A DNA stretch of 64,000 nucleotides from Chitinivorax sp. B (GCF_005503445.1 NZ_SCOH01000015.1:54202-118201), one strand, 5' to 3'. Positions 38,075 to 48,075 are shown, counted from the first letter of the stretch. Translations and numbers: made by a program. Notes: generated by a model not told the origin, from the letters alone.

Positions 38075-39220
38075 TCAAGCCGCGACGGTCGTTTTGCCGT
38101 CGTCCACATGCCATGCTGACCCGGGTAATGGGGGCAGGGCGCGACCGTCACGGTCGAACAGGTGGCAACAGCGGGTATTCAGTTCGATGCGAATGGTGTC
38201 CCCGATGCGGTGGTGATGTGCTTCCGGTGCCAGTTTCACGATCAGGAATTCGGTCATGCCAGGCATTTGCACATAGGCAAACAATGCGTCACCAACATGC
38301 TCCAGCAAATCGACACGTACCTTGACGCCTTCACCATTGGTGCTGTCGTGAATGTGCTCTGGGCGCAAACCCAGTGTGACTTGTTGGCCAACACGCAAGC
38401 TTTGGCCATCCAATGGCACCTTGAAGCGGGTGTCGTCCGGCAACCGAAGGGTGACGCCTTTGGTGTTCAGGGTATCTACCGTGCAGCTCAGCAGATTCAT
38501 CTTGGGTGAACCGAGGAAGCTGGCGACAAACAGATTGCGTGGACGGTCGTACAGCTCCAGCGGTGTGCCGATCTGTTCGATGTGGCCGTGATTGAATACA
38601 CAGATGCGGTCGCCCAGCGTCATGGCTTCCACCTGATCGTGCGTGACATAGATCATGGTGGTTTTCAGCTCACGATGCAGTTTGGAGAGCTCCACCCGCA
38701 TTTGAACGCGCAATGAGGCATCCAGATTCGACAGCGGTTCGTCGAACAGGAACACCTTGGGCTGACGCACGATGGCGCGGCCGATGGCCACCCGCTGCCG
38801 CTGCCCGCCAGACAGTGCTTTGGGCTTGCGATCTAGCAGATGGTTGATCTGCAGTACGTCGGCGGCCCATTTCACGCGATCATTGATCTCGTGCACGGAG
38901 CGCTTGGCCAAGCGCAGCCCAAAGGCCATGTTCTCGAACACGCTCAGATGCGGGTAGAGCGCATAACTCTGGAACACCATGGCCACGCCGCGTTTGGCGG
39001 GCGGTACATCGTTGGCCAATTGGTCGCCGATATACAGTTCACCACCGCTGATGTCCTCCAGCCCGGCAATCATGCGCATCAACGTTGTCTTGCCACAACC
39101 TGAGGGGCCGACGAACACCATGAACTCGCCATGCTCGATGGTCAGATCGACACCGGGCAGCGTTGGGGTATTGGCGCCTTCGTAGGTTTTTTGCAGGTTT
39201 TTCAGCGTGACGCGGCTCAT
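38075..39220 (-). CDS. Sugar ABC transporter ATP-binding protein (MalK/UgpC type)
   Basis: A 381-residue ATPase. Walker A is VGPSGCGKTT, the signature LSGGQRQRVAIGRAI, Walker B VFLFDEPLSNLD, and the H-loop VTHDQVEAMTLGDRI. A C-terminal TOBE-like domain covers residues 240-360, as in MalK/UgpC. It energises the importer encoded just upstream (42714-40751). Its start overlaps the GH3 stop by 4 bases (ATGA), so it is translationally coupled to the hexosaminidase. Confidence 0.95.
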   Translation of the reverse strand: MSRVTLKNLQKTYEGANTPTLPGVDLTIEHGEFMVFVGPSGCGKTTLMRMIAGLEDISGGELYIGDQLANDVPPAKRGVAMVFQSYALYPHLSVFENMAFGLRLAKRSVHEINDRVKWAADVLQINHLLDRKPKALSGGQRQRVAIGRAIVRQPKVFLFDEPLSNLDASLRVQMRVELSKLHRELKTTMIYVTHDQVEAMTLGDRICVFNHGHIEQIGTPLELYDRPRNLFVASFLGSPKMNLLSCTVDTLNTKGVTLRLPDDTRFKVPLDGQSLRVGQQVTLGLRPEHIHDSTNGEGVKVRVDLLEHVGDALFAYVQMPGMTEFLIVKLAPEAHHHRIGDTIRIELNTRCCHLFDRDGRALPPLPGSAWHVDDGKTTVAA

Positions 39221-40731
39221 GATTGGTACTCCTGCTGCTGAACAGTGGGCGGTATCGTCAGGGCGACTGGTGGTTTGCCGATGGGCTTAAACCCGCCACG
39301 CAATGCTTCCAGCAGGGCATGCAGCCCCGGTTCGCGGAAGCCGAACGTCACCAGTGCCGGCGCGGCAATATCCATCACCACGAACGGGTTCCATAACGCC
39401 AGATGCAAGTCCGGGCGGAAACGGGCTTGTTCGCTCGGACCATAGCGTTTGCGAGTGGTAGAGGCCAGGATGGTAAACCGATCATCGGCGGGCAGGTCGG
39501 CCCAGTCGAACTGGTCTGGTGATACAAAGGTCTGCAGGTCTACGTCATAGATTGTCCGCAAGCAGTCGGCCAGCGTCCGAGCACTGATACCAGGCTCGGA
39601 AATTCCATCGCAGGGCACGTCATCCTGGGCAATCAGTCGGATTCGGCTGCCTACAGCAGGAATGGATGGATTGCCAATGGCGGACAAGCCACGCATCCAA
39701 GCCTGGGTCATGATGCTGCGGTCGTGCATTTCCTGTGCACTGGAATAATCCGGCAACAGGATCGGATAATGCCCAGCCAGAACATTGACACGTGCCACAC
39801 TGGTCAATGCCTGCTCGGCAGGTAGTTCACCTTTGTCGAGTACTGCCTGAATCTCGCGCACTGCACTTTCGATGTCGGCCGGGTGGCCCAGTACCAGCGC
39901 CAGATCGGCACCTGCAACCAATGAACGGGCCGCTGCCCTGGCTTGACCGTAGCGATCATCAATCGCCTTCATATTCAGTCCATCGGTGATCACCACACCC
40001 TTGTAACCCCATTGTTTGCGCAGCAGATCGGTCAGAATCCTGCTGGACAGTGTGGCAGGCCAGTCGGCATCCAGCGCGGGGTAGATGATGTGCGCGGACA
40101 TCAGCATGGGCGCATCGCGCAGGGCGTGGAATGGCTTTAATTCCAAGGCTTCGATTTCGCTCAGTGGCTTGTCCACCGTGGGCAATGCCAGATGCGAATC
40201 GACATGCGTATCGCCATGGCCGGGGAAATGTTTGATACAGCAGGCCACACCACTGGCGTGGCTGCCCGTCATCCAGGCGCGGGCCAAGGCAGTGGCCCGA
40301 TTGGGCTCGGCGCCGAATGAACGCTCGCCGATCACCGGGTTGTGCGGGTTGTTGTTCAGGTCCAATACCGGGCCAAGGTTGACGTTGATGCCCATTGCCT
40401 TCAAGCCACGGCCGATGGCCGCACCTACATCCTGTGCCAGCTTCAGGTCATCTGCGGCGCCCAGGCCCATGGCACTGGGTGCCTGCGGCACGAACAGAGC
40501 ACGCAGTACGGCACCGCCTTCCTGGTCTACCGCAATCAGGGCATTGGGGCCCATCACATCGCGCAGGTCGGCACACAGCCGGCGGATCTGCTTCATGTTC
40601 TCGATATTGCGAGCGAACAGGCAGATGGCCCGAATATGATTGCGCCGCAGGAAATCGGCTGTGGCGGGTGTCAGCACGGTATCGGCGATGTCGCACATCA
40701 CCAGTTGGCCGGGGTGAAGAGAGGTGTGCAT
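39217..40731 (-). CDS. GH3 beta-N-acetylhexosaminidase (NagZ-like, two-domain)
   Basis: A 504-residue glycoside hydrolase family 3 protein. It has AVDQEGGAVLR, the hallmark KHFPGHGDTHVDSHLALP with the His/Asp acid-base pair, and the nucleophile region VITDGLNMKAI. A C-terminal second domain (about 330-504) makes it longer than NagZ. ATG 40731 is the start; no signal peptide is visible, so it acts in the cytoplasm on imported GlcNAc di- or oligosaccharides. It sits between the permease and ATPase genes. The residues after D in DGLNM are conserved in the family. Confidence 0.92.
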   Translation of the reverse strand: MHTSLHPGQLVMCDIADTVLTPATADFLRRNHIRAICLFARNIENMKQIRRLCADLRDVMGPNALIAVDQEGGAVLRALFVPQAPSAMGLGAADDLKLAQDVGAAIGRGLKAMGINVNLGPVLDLNNNPHNPVIGERSFGAEPNRATALARAWMTGSHASGVACCIKHFPGHGDTHVDSHLALPTVDKPLSEIEALELKPFHALRDAPMLMSAHIIYPALDADWPATLSSRILTDLLRKQWGYKGVVITDGLNMKAIDDRYGQARAAARSLVAGADLALVLGHPADIESAVREIQAVLDKGELPAEQALTSVARVNVLAGHYPILLPDYSSAQEMHDRSIMTQAWMRGLSAIGNPSIPAVGSRIRLIAQDDVPCDGISEPGISARTLADCLRTIYDVDLQTFVSPDQFDWADLPADDRFTILASTTRKRYGPSEQARFRPDLHLALWNPFVVMDIAAPALVTFGFREPGLHALLEALRGGFKPIGKPPVALTIPPTVQQQEYQS

Positions 40732-40750
40732 GGGCTTGGTTATCCTTTGT

Positions 40751-41629
40751 TTACTTGACTGCGCCTTCAAAGCCGCGCAGGAAGTAGCGCTGCGTGAACA
40801 GGAATACGATCAGGATCGGCAGGATGGTGAGGATGGCACCGGCAGCCACCACCCGTGTCTTGAAACTGAATGCGCCGGACAGATACAGCACGCCAACCGA
40901 CAGCGGGAAGTTGTCCGGGCTTTGCATGACGATGGCCGGCCAGATGTATTGATTCCAGGCGGTGACCGTGGTCAGGATGGTGATAGCGCCCAAGGCGGGT
41001 AGCGCCAGCGGCATCATGATCTTCCAGAAGATCTGCAGTTCGGTCGCGCCGTCCACCCGTGCGGCATCGATCAGGTCGCCCGGTACTTGCTCGAACGCGA
41101 CCTTCATGATGAAGATGTTCACGGCCGTCACAATATTGGGCAGCACGACACCCAGGTAGGTATCAGTCAGTTGGATCTTGCTGACGGTGATGAAGTTGAC
41201 CAGGAAGTTGACTTCCGAGGGCAGGATCATGGTGGCCAGAATCGCGCCAAACACCAGATTGCGGCCGGGGAATTGCATCCGTGCCAATGGGTAGGCAGCC
41301 ATGCTGGAGACGATGATGGTACCGACCAACGTCAGTACGGTAATCACCAGCGAGTTCTTGAAGAAGGTCAGGACATTGATGGTCTTGAATACTTCCACAT
41401 AGTTGGCCAGCGATGCACCATCGGGCAGCAGGGGTGGCGGGAAAGCGTAGACATTGCCATGGGTGGACAGCGATACCACTAAGGTCCACCACATCGGGTA
41501 GAGGCAGATCACGGCAATGGCCGACAGCACCAGATACTGAATGGCCCGTTGCATCAGCTTGCTGCGCAGGGCGCTGGTGGCGGCTTGCTTGCTCATGTCA
41601 GGGGTTGCGACGAGGGTTTGGCTAGTCAT
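40751..41629 (-). CDS. Sugar ABC transporter permease (MalG type)
   Basis: A 292-residue inner-membrane permease with six predicted helices. The EAA loop, which contacts the ATPase, is DLIDAARVDGATELQIFWKIMMPLALPAL. ATG 41629 lies 8 bases past the MalF-type stop at 41638. It pairs with the preceding permease to import GlcNAc or chito-oligosaccharides; substrate assignment comes from the nag context. Confidence 0.94.
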   Translation of the reverse strand: MTSQTLVATPDMSKQAATSALRSKLMQRAIQYLVLSAIAVICLYPMWWTLVVSLSTHGNVYAFPPPLLPDGASLANYVEVFKTINVLTFFKNSLVITVLTLVGTIIVSSMAAYPLARMQFPGRNLVFGAILATMILPSEVNFLVNFITVSKIQLTDTYLGVVLPNIVTAVNIFIMKVAFEQVPGDLIDAARVDGATELQIFWKIMMPLALPALGAITILTTVTAWNQYIWPAIVMQSPDNFPLSVGVLYLSGAFSFKTRVVAAGAILTILPILIVFLFTQRYFLRGFEGAVK

Positions 41630-41637
41630 GTCGCGCC

Positions 41638-42519
41638 TCACTTTTGACGGGGTTGCAGGTAACGGAAGTTGACCCAGGCCAATACCATGCACACCAGGGC
41701 CACAATCGTGCTGGCTGCCAGTCCACGCCCGAAATCGAGCGACTTGATGCCGAACTGGTAGGCGTAGAACAACGCGGTATAGGTCGATTCCGATGGGCCG
41801 CCCTGTGTCATGATCTGGACTTCCTCAAAGGCTTTCAGTGCAGCCAGGGTGGACAGGATCGAGCACAGCAGGATAGTGGGCATCAGCAGTGGCACGGTGA
41901 TCTTCCAGAACTTCTGCCAACCATTGGCGCCATCGAGTGTGGCGGCCTCATACACATCCTGTGGAATGGCCTGCAGACCCGCCAGATACATCACCATGTA
42001 CCAGCCCAGGCCGCGCCAGATGGTGACGAACATCACTGAAAACAGCGCAATACGGTCATCCGACAGGAAGCCGATTGGTTCGTTGATCACATGCAGGGCA
42101 TGCAGCACGGAATTGAGGATGCCTTCATCGTTGTACATGAAGTTCCACATCAGGCCGATGACCGAGACTGATGTCACCACCGGCACATAATAGGCCGCGC
42201 GAAACAGCTTGATACCTTTCAGATTGTTGTTGACCAGCACGGCAAGGGCGATTGACAGTACCTGGATGATCGGCACGCACAACAGGTACAGCAACGAGTT
42301 TTTCAGGCTACCGATGAACAGTTCGTCGTCGAGCAGCTCACGATAATTGTCCAGACCGACCCACTCCGGGGCAGAGATCAGGTTGTATTTGGTAAACGAC
42401 AGATAGGTGCCGTAGCCCACTGGCCAAAAGGAGAAGATGGCCAGCAGAATCAAGGCAGGGGCCAGGAACAGGTAGGCCTGTACCGTCGAACGCAGCGACG
42501 TGGATTGGCGTTTCATCAT
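41638..42519 (-). CDS. Sugar ABC transporter permease (MalF type)
   Basis: A 293-residue inner-membrane permease with about six helices. The EAA motif is DVYEAATLDGANGWQKFWKITVPLLMPT. Two adjacent ATGs (42519, 42516) are equally good starts. It forms the translocation channel with the MalG-type partner downstream. About 190 bases separate it from the binding-protein gene, with GC-rich inverted repeats (near 42620-42670) that may favour higher expression of the binding protein, as in mal operons (inference). Confidence 0.94.
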   Translation of the reverse strand: MMKRQSTSLRSTVQAYLFLAPALILLAIFSFWPVGYGTYLSFTKYNLISAPEWVGLDNYRELLDDELFIGSLKNSLLYLLCVPIIQVLSIALAVLVNNNLKGIKLFRAAYYVPVVTSVSVIGLMWNFMYNDEGILNSVLHALHVINEPIGFLSDDRIALFSVMFVTIWRGLGWYMVMYLAGLQAIPQDVYEAATLDGANGWQKFWKITVPLLMPTILLCSILSTLAALKAFEEVQIMTQGGPSESTYTALFYAYQFGIKSLDFGRGLAASTIVALVCMVLAWVNFRYLQPRQK

Positions 42520-42713
42520 GTCACCCGAGGTTGGCGGAACACGGTTGACTTGCATTTAGCAGGCGTACAACTGCCTGGTGGCATTGCCAGAGGTGGCCAC
42601 AGCTACTTGCAAGTCGGGATGTTCCTGGGGCCCGGGGACTGCACCCAACGGCAGGGGCAGCCCCGAGCGGTTATGGCATCGATCTGCGCGAGATCGATCA
42701 GCTCATGTACGGC

Positions 42714-43976
42714 TTACTTGCGGACGATCTTCTTATCGAGGAACTCGGCAGCGTCATTCAGCGCCTTCTGTACCTCTTCGCGACCATTCACCGCTTTTTC
42801 CACGCTGGAGGCCAAGCGGTTGGAGACCTGTTCGGAATCCTTCACATTGGCCAGGTAGATGGTGCGGGTTTTATCCAGATTCTTGGCCGCCGTGGCAATG
42901 GCTTTCTTCAGCAGATCATCTTTTTCGTATTGCTGAAAGAATGGGTCCAGTGCCGCTGTCTTGGACGTGGGCAGGGTACCCGCTGCCTTCGAGAACGCCA
43001 GCTGATTGTCTGCATTGGTCAGGTAGGTGCCGAACTTGCCGATTTCCGCCAGATGCTTGGCATCCACATTCTTGGCCACGCCAAAGTTGAACATCCACCC
43101 GCCATCCACGATGCCGGTCGGGCCCACGGGCGAGGCTGCGACATCCAGCTTCTTGTACAGGTCCGGTGCATCGTCGCGAATGCGGGTCAGGGTGCTGGGG
43201 GTGGACACCAGCATGGCCATGCGGCCTTGGTTGAAGGCAGCCAGTGATGCCTGGAAGTTATCCTGCGAGAACAGGTTGTCCTTCATGAAGCCGCCAGCCT
43301 TGTATACGTCAGCAATCTTTTTGATGAAAGCCGTGTGGGCCGGTGAATTCACCGCCGCCTTGCCATCTTTGACAATATCCAGGCCGTTTTGCATGAAGTA
43401 GCCTTCGATTTTGGTCGGGCCGATGGCTGGGGCATAGCCGGCTACGCCGGTCTTGGCCTTGATCTGCTTGGCGGCTGCGAACATTTCGTCGGTGGTGCGC
43501 GGCGGCTTGTTCGGGTCCAGGCCGGCTTTCTTGAACAGTTCCTTGTTGTAGATGATGACGTTGGCGCCGTTGTAGTGCGGGAAGGCATATACCTTGCCGT
43601 TGAAGGTCACGTCAGCGATGGCGCCGGCAGCGTATTGATCCTTTTTGATCAGGGTATCAACCGGTTGCAGCAGGCCATCCTGAAAATAGTCATATGCCCA
43701 GGGCACGTTCAGGTTGATCAACGCCGGTGGTTTGCCTGCCGCGATGGAGGACGTGAACTTGGATTGGATCACATCCCATGGATAATCGACCCATACCCAT
43801 TCCACATCGGCGCTTTGTGCGTTGTATTTTTTGACCAGGTCTTCAAAGTAGCCGTTGAACTTGGGCGACAGGCTCATCGTCCAGAATTCCAGCTTGGTCT
43901 TTTCCGCATGGGCCATGCTGCCCATGGCCAAGCCGCAAGCGGTCAGGGTGGCCAGCGCGATGTGTTTCATTTTCAT
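42714..43976 (-). CDS. Sugar ABC transporter periplasmic binding protein
   Basis: A 420-residue exported binding protein of SBP family 1. The signal peptide ends in SMAHA-EKTKLEFWTM. Conserved blocks are WDVIQSKFTSSIAAGKPPALINLN, YAFPHYNGANVIIYNKELFKKAGL and the C-terminal helical part. ATG 43976 has AGGAGG seven bases upstream; the longer frame begins at 44081 without such a site. It captures the imported sugar, most likely GlcNAc or chitobiose from its nag neighbours. Confidence 0.93.
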   Translation of the reverse strand: MKMKHIALATLTACGLAMGSMAHAEKTKLEFWTMSLSPKFNGYFEDLVKKYNAQSADVEWVWVDYPWDVIQSKFTSSIAAGKPPALINLNVPWAYDYFQDGLLQPVDTLIKKDQYAAGAIADVTFNGKVYAFPHYNGANVIIYNKELFKKAGLDPNKPPRTTDEMFAAAKQIKAKTGVAGYAPAIGPTKIEGYFMQNGLDIVKDGKAAVNSPAHTAFIKKIADVYKAGGFMKDNLFSQDNFQASLAAFNQGRMAMLVSTPSTLTRIRDDAPDLYKKLDVAASPVGPTGIVDGGWMFNFGVAKNVDAKHLAEIGKFGTYLTNADNQLAFSKAAGTLPTSKTAALDPFFQQYEKDDLLKKAIATAAKNLDKTRTIYLANVKDSEQVSNRLASSVEKAVNGREEVQKALNDAAEFLDKKIVRK

Positions 43977-44116
43977 TTTCCATCCTCCTGTTGATGCACG
44001 ATTGTTGTCCGGTGCCTGCCTGCGGTGTCCGGCAAGCCAGTTCACCTGTTTTTGGGCAAAAAAGCGCCGCCCACGGTGCATGGCACCGGTGTTTACTGAC
44101 GCTCTGGGGCGTCTGA

Positions 44117-45139
44117 TTAATTGGTTCTGGTAACTTTGGCCAGGTGGCGCGGCTTGTCTGGATCGAATCCCCGGGCACGGGCCAGCGCTTCCACCATCGG
44201 ATAAAAACTCTGGATCGCCAGAATCGGGTCCAGTTCGGCCACGTCCGAGGTGACCAGGGTCAGATCGCGTTCAGCGACATCGTCAGGTGCGGCCAGTAAT
44301 ACACGGGCGCCACGGGCACGCATCTCGCGTGCGGTCTGCAACAAGCTTTCCTGTGCTGGACCACGCGTCGCAAAAATCAGTAGCGGGTAACCATCGTCGA
44401 TCAAGGCCATTGGGCCATGCTTGACCTCGGCGCTGGAGAAGGCCTCGGCCTGGATGGCGCAAGTCTCCTTGAATTTCAGTGCGGCTTCCATGGCAATCGC
44501 ATGGCTCAGGCCGCGGCCCAACACCATGATGCGATCCGCATCCTGTAGCACCGGCAGGGCGGTTTGCCAGTTCTGGTGTGCGGCTTTTTCCAGCTGAGCG
44601 GGCAGTTCACGCAGGGCATCCAGCATGGCTTGATCGTCACACCAGTGGGCGACCAGTTCAGCGCCGGCGGTCAGGCTGGTGATGAAGCTTTTGGTGGCGG
44701 CAACACTTCTTTCTTCACCTGCACACAAGGGCAATACCCATTCGGCGCCTTCGGCCAGTGGTGAGCTCGCATCATTGACCAGTGCCACGGTAGTCGCACC
44801 CCCTTCGCGCAAATAATGGATCGGGCCGATCAGATCCGGGCTTTGGCCAGATTGTGATACTGCTACTGCCAGCACATCACGGGCTTCAATCGGCGAACGG
44901 TACAACGTGATCAGCGACATCGGCAGCGAGGTGACCAGTTTGCCCAGTCGTGCCATCACCAGATAGCCGAAATAAGATGACGCATGATCGGAGCTGCCGC
45001 GTGCCACAGTCACAACCGAGCGGGGCTGGTGCTCGCGCAGCGCGTGGCCCAGTTGTGACAATTTGTCCCAATTGGCACGCAGTTGTCCTGCGACGGCTTC
45101 CCCCGCAGCGCGGGCCTCGTTAAGCATCAGCGAGGTCAA
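44117..45139 (-). CDS. Glucosamine-6-phosphate deaminase, NagB-II (SIS) type
   Basis: A 340-residue double-SIS protein. The sugar-phosphate loops are VARGSSDHASSYFGYL, VSQSGQSPDLI and the second-domain GLSHAIAMEAALKFKETCAI, ending in EAFSSAEVKHGPMALI. This is NagB-II, which replaces the classical NagB in many proteobacteria and converts GlcN6P to fructose-6-phosphate. I keep the TTG start at 45139, which has AAGGAG before it and overlaps nagA by 20 bases; ATG 45127 is the alternative. Confidence 0.92.
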   Translation of the reverse strand: MTSLMLNEARAAGEAVAGQLRANWDKLSQLGHALREHQPRSVVTVARGSSDHASSYFGYLVMARLGKLVTSLPMSLITLYRSPIEARDVLAVAVSQSGQSPDLIGPIHYLREGGATTVALVNDASSPLAEGAEWVLPLCAGEERSVAATKSFITSLTAGAELVAHWCDDQAMLDALRELPAQLEKAAHQNWQTALPVLQDADRIMVLGRGLSHAIAMEAALKFKETCAIQAEAFSSAEVKHGPMALIDDGYPLLIFATRGPAQESLLQTAREMRARGARVLLAAPDDVAERDLTLVTSDVAELDPILAIQSFYPMVEALARARGFDPDKPRHLAKVTRTN

Positions 45140-46229
45140 TGGCTTCTCCTTCCACGAAAACAGCTTTCAGTTGTAATTGTCGATTCAAAACCACGATATC
45201 GGCCCAGTTTTCTTTCGCCAGCGTGCCGCGGTCGGTCACGCCCAGATAACGCATCGGGTTGGCTGACAGTCGGTTCGATGCATCCGCAACAGTCAGGCCC
45301 AGGCTGACCAGATTGCGCAGCGCTTGATCCATTGTCAGTGTGCTGCCTGCCAAGGTGCCATCTGGCAGTCGGACACCACCCAGACATTTGGTCACGGTAT
45401 GTCGACCCAATTGATAATTGCCATCTGGCATGCCCGCCGCCGCAGTCGAGTCGGTCACGCAATACAGGTGCGGGATACAGCGTAATGCCGTGCGTATTGC
45501 CCCTGGGTGCACATGCAGCAGGTCCGGAATGATTTCCGAGAACTCTGCGTGGGCCAGTGCGGCCCCAACCATGCCGGGTTCCCGGTGATGTAGGCCTGTC
45601 ATGGCATTGAACAGATGCGTGAAACTGGTGGCACCGTGCTGCATCGCATCCACCCCATCTTCATAACTGCCGAGCGTGTGCCCCAGTTGTACCTTGATAC
45701 CTTGCCTTACCAGCTGTTCGATCAGCTGTTGATGCCCAACCAGCTCCGGTGCTACCGTGACCAGCCGGATCGGTATGATCTCGTGGTAGGCGTTGACTTC
45801 CGCCATAACACCGCTGCGCGCATAGTTGGGTTGTGCACCTAGTTTGCCCGAATTGATGTAAGGTCCTTCCAGATGAACGCCCAGCATTCGTGCTCCATTG
45901 GCGACCCGTTTCGGGTAGATACAGTGCAAATCCTTCAAAGCCTTGGCAATGTCCTCGGTCGGTGCCGTCATGGTGGTAGCCAGAAACGAGGTGGTTCCAT
46001 GCGAAGCGTGCATCAGTGAGACGACTTCGCCGGCATTGCCGCCTTGCATGATGTCCATGCCACCACCACCGTGGATGTGCAGATCCACGAAACCGGGCAG
46101 AATCAGGTCGCCACTGTCGCTTTCCGCTGCCAGCATGTCGCCGGTAATGTCGGTAATTCGTTCACCAAATCCGATACTGCCGTATACCCAACCCTGGGGG
46201 GTCAAGATGTTGCCATTCAATCTACGCAT
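45120..46229 (-). CDS. nagA: N-acetylglucosamine-6-phosphate deacetylase
   Basis: A 369-residue amidohydrolase that removes acetate from GlcNAc6P. Metal-site motifs are VDLHIHGGGGMDIM, GVHLEGPYIN, LGHTLGS and THLFNAMTGLHHREPG; the catalytic aspartate is in CVTDSTAAAGM. ATG 46229 is chosen (MRRLNGNILTP), as the upstream extension is not conserved. It follows nagR and precedes nagB-II with overlapping ends, completing the nag pathway. Confidence 0.95.
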   Translation of the reverse strand: MRRLNGNILTPQGWVYGSIGFGERITDITGDMLAAESDSGDLILPGFVDLHIHGGGGMDIMQGGNAGEVVSLMHASHGTTSFLATTMTAPTEDIAKALKDLHCIYPKRVANGARMLGVHLEGPYINSGKLGAQPNYARSGVMAEVNAYHEIIPIRLVTVAPELVGHQQLIEQLVRQGIKVQLGHTLGSYEDGVDAMQHGATSFTHLFNAMTGLHHREPGMVGAALAHAEFSEIIPDLLHVHPGAIRTALRCIPHLYCVTDSTAAAGMPDGNYQLGRHTVTKCLGGVRLPDGTLAGSTLTMDQALRNLVSLGLTVADASNRLSANPMRYLGVTDRGTLAKENWADIVVLNRQLQLKAVFVEGEAIDLADA

Positions 46230-46361
46230 CAGCTTGTGCTCGTTAGTCCGCTTATGCGGAACTTGTTCTCTCTCTGGCCGTGCCAACCCACTGCAGCAGC
46301 GCACAAAGCGCAGAGCAAGGGTGATGACAAGCTGCCTTGTCCATTGGCGAAAACCTGGTGG

Positions 46362-47105
46362 TTAACGCCGCAGTTCGGCGACGAAATCGTAATAATCACT
46401 GCGACAGTAGGAATAAGTCAGTTCCACTGCTACATTGTTTTCAAGGTAACCAATCCGTGTGATCAGTAAGATCGCGTCTCCGGGGCGGATACCCGCCAGC
46501 TCTGCAACGGTGGGCGAAGCGTTCACGGCCTTGATATGCTGCAGTGCCCTGACTACCGGCGTGCCGCGCTCATCCAGATAACGGTATAGTGAATCGGTCA
46601 CCAGTGCCGGGTCCGGCAGTATGTCAACCGGCAGGGAGCTGGATTCCACCGCCATCACCACGCCATCCGCTGTACGCAGGCGTTTCAGCCGTGCCACCTG
46701 GCTATCCGGCGACAAACCCAGTCGAAACATCTCTTCTTGCGTGGCGGTGCCGACCGAGCGACCTACCCAGCGCGATCCCGGTTCGTAACCACGTTGTTTC
46801 AGTTCTTCGCTGAAGCTCGAGAGTCGTGACAGCGGTTGTTCGAGCTTCGGAGCGATATACGTACCCGAACCTTGCTTGCGTACGATCAGCCCTTGATCCA
46901 GTAGTAGATCCATTGCTTTGCGGGCTGTTACCCGCGAAATGCCCAGTACCTCACAGAAGGCACGTTCCGAAGGCAATGCTTCGTCCGTCTTCCAGAACCC
47001 GGTGTTGATCGCCTCTTCCAGCTTGCGGCTGAACTGCAGATACAGCGGGGTGGGGTTGTTATCGTCCGGCTTCAGTGCCAGCAAGCTTTTCATGTCCTTG
47101 ACCAT
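46362..47105 (-). CDS. nagR: GntR/HutC-family repressor of GlcNAc use (NagR/NagQ-like)
   Basis: A 247-residue regulator. The N-terminal winged helix carries LPSERAFCEVLGISRVTARKAMDLLLDQGLIVRKQGSGTY, and the C-terminal UTRA sensor domain begins near LSSFSEELKQRGYEPG. HutC-type regulators next to nagA bind GlcN6P or GlcNAc6P. The start overlaps the end of the kinase gene by 47 bases, or by 35 if ATG 47093 is used. It probably represses its own operon through the sites at 48076-48121. Confidence 0.9.
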   Translation of the reverse strand: MVKDMKSLLALKPDDNNPTPLYLQFSRKLEEAINTGFWKTDEALPSERAFCEVLGISRVTARKAMDLLLDQGLIVRKQGSGTYIAPKLEQPLSRLSSFSEELKQRGYEPGSRWVGRSVGTATQEEMFRLGLSPDSQVARLKRLRTADGVVMAVESSSLPVDILPDPALVTDSLYRYLDERGTPVVRALQHIKAVNASPTVAELAGIRPGDAILLITRIGYLENNVAVELTYSYCRSDYYDFVAELRR

Positions 47106-47982
47106 GTAAGGTGTGTCCTATCAGCAATAGCGCGCCGGTAGCGGCATCATGTTGTGCGTCGCGAACGCGACGACGTTGCGCCTCCGTCAGATAGGTTAGC
47201 ATGTAGCGCGCCAGGCCCCCGCACAATGCCAGCGGCAAAACATTGTTATCATCCAAAGCGTCGATCATGCGCGATACCTCAACCCCGGCCCGGCGTAACA
47301 AATCCGCTGCGGCTGGGTCGGTCTGTGCATGTTTGACCACGATCGGCGCCAATTGTGCATAAGCAGCCTGGTTGGCACCGCCCAGCCAGGTCAGCAGCAA
47401 ATGGGTGGAACCACCACAGAAATTCAGCAGATCCCGCGCAAAATCCGTCATCGCTGCGCGGCCATCCAGTGCCTGCTGGGCAAGGGGGATGGCATGCAAA
47501 CCCAGCCACGCGCCACTGGCTTCATCGCCGGATGGAAACCCCCAGCCCCCCACTTCAATCCGTTTGCCGTCGCCGTTGTGCGACACCCCAACACTACCCG
47601 TGCCGATGATGACGATGGCGCCGGCCTGCCCGCCATGGGCGCCCATCAGCGCAGTGTAGGAGTCGGTCTCGGTGACCAGTTTGGCCAGTGGTGGAGCGGT
47701 TTGGATGAATTGCCGCGCCCATTCCGGATTGTTGATACCGGAAAGCCCCGCAGCTAGGGCGAGGTGTGCATAGGGCACGTCGCCCAAACCTGCCTTGTTG
47801 AAGGATTCGACTAGTGCCAGTTTGATATTTCGCCAAGCTTGGTCGATGCCTTGCCCAAGTGCGGATGGTCCGGCTTCTGCGTAGGCCAGTTCATTACCAT
47901 TGACGTCTGCGATGCGGACGCGGGTTAGTGTGCCACCACCATCTACACCCGCTAGAAATTTGATTACATTATCCATATTCAT
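47059..47982 (-). CDS. N-acetylglucosamine kinase, BadF/BadG/BcrA ATPase family
   Basis: A 307-residue ASKHA kinase. The phosphate-1 loop is AGVDGGGTLTRVRI, phosphate-2 IVIIGTGSVGV, and the conserved WGFPSGDEASGAWLG follows. Adenosine-binding residues lie in LALCGGLARYML. It phosphorylates incoming GlcNAc to GlcNAc6P, needed because the importer here is an ABC system and not a PTS. It is the first gene of the long minus-strand nag operon. The start is ATG 47982 or 47976. Confidence 0.9.
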   Translation of the reverse strand: MNMDNVIKFLAGVDGGGTLTRVRIADVNGNELAYAEAGPSALGQGIDQAWRNIKLALVESFNKAGLGDVPYAHLALAAGLSGINNPEWARQFIQTAPPLAKLVTETDSYTALMGAHGGQAGAIVIIGTGSVGVSHNGDGKRIEVGGWGFPSGDEASGAWLGLHAIPLAQQALDGRAAMTDFARDLLNFCGGSTHLLLTWLGGANQAAYAQLAPIVVKHAQTDPAAADLLRRAGVEVSRMIDALDDNNVLPLALCGGLARYMLTYLTEAQRRRVRDAQHDAATGALLLIGHTLHGQGHEKLAGTEAGR

Positions 47983-48075
47983 CAATATCCGGTATTGCTG
48001 ACGTCAAGGCGGGCTGCGCTTAAGCGGCCCAAATTGGTTATCAAGTTGTAATAACATTAACACCAAAGAAAAACC

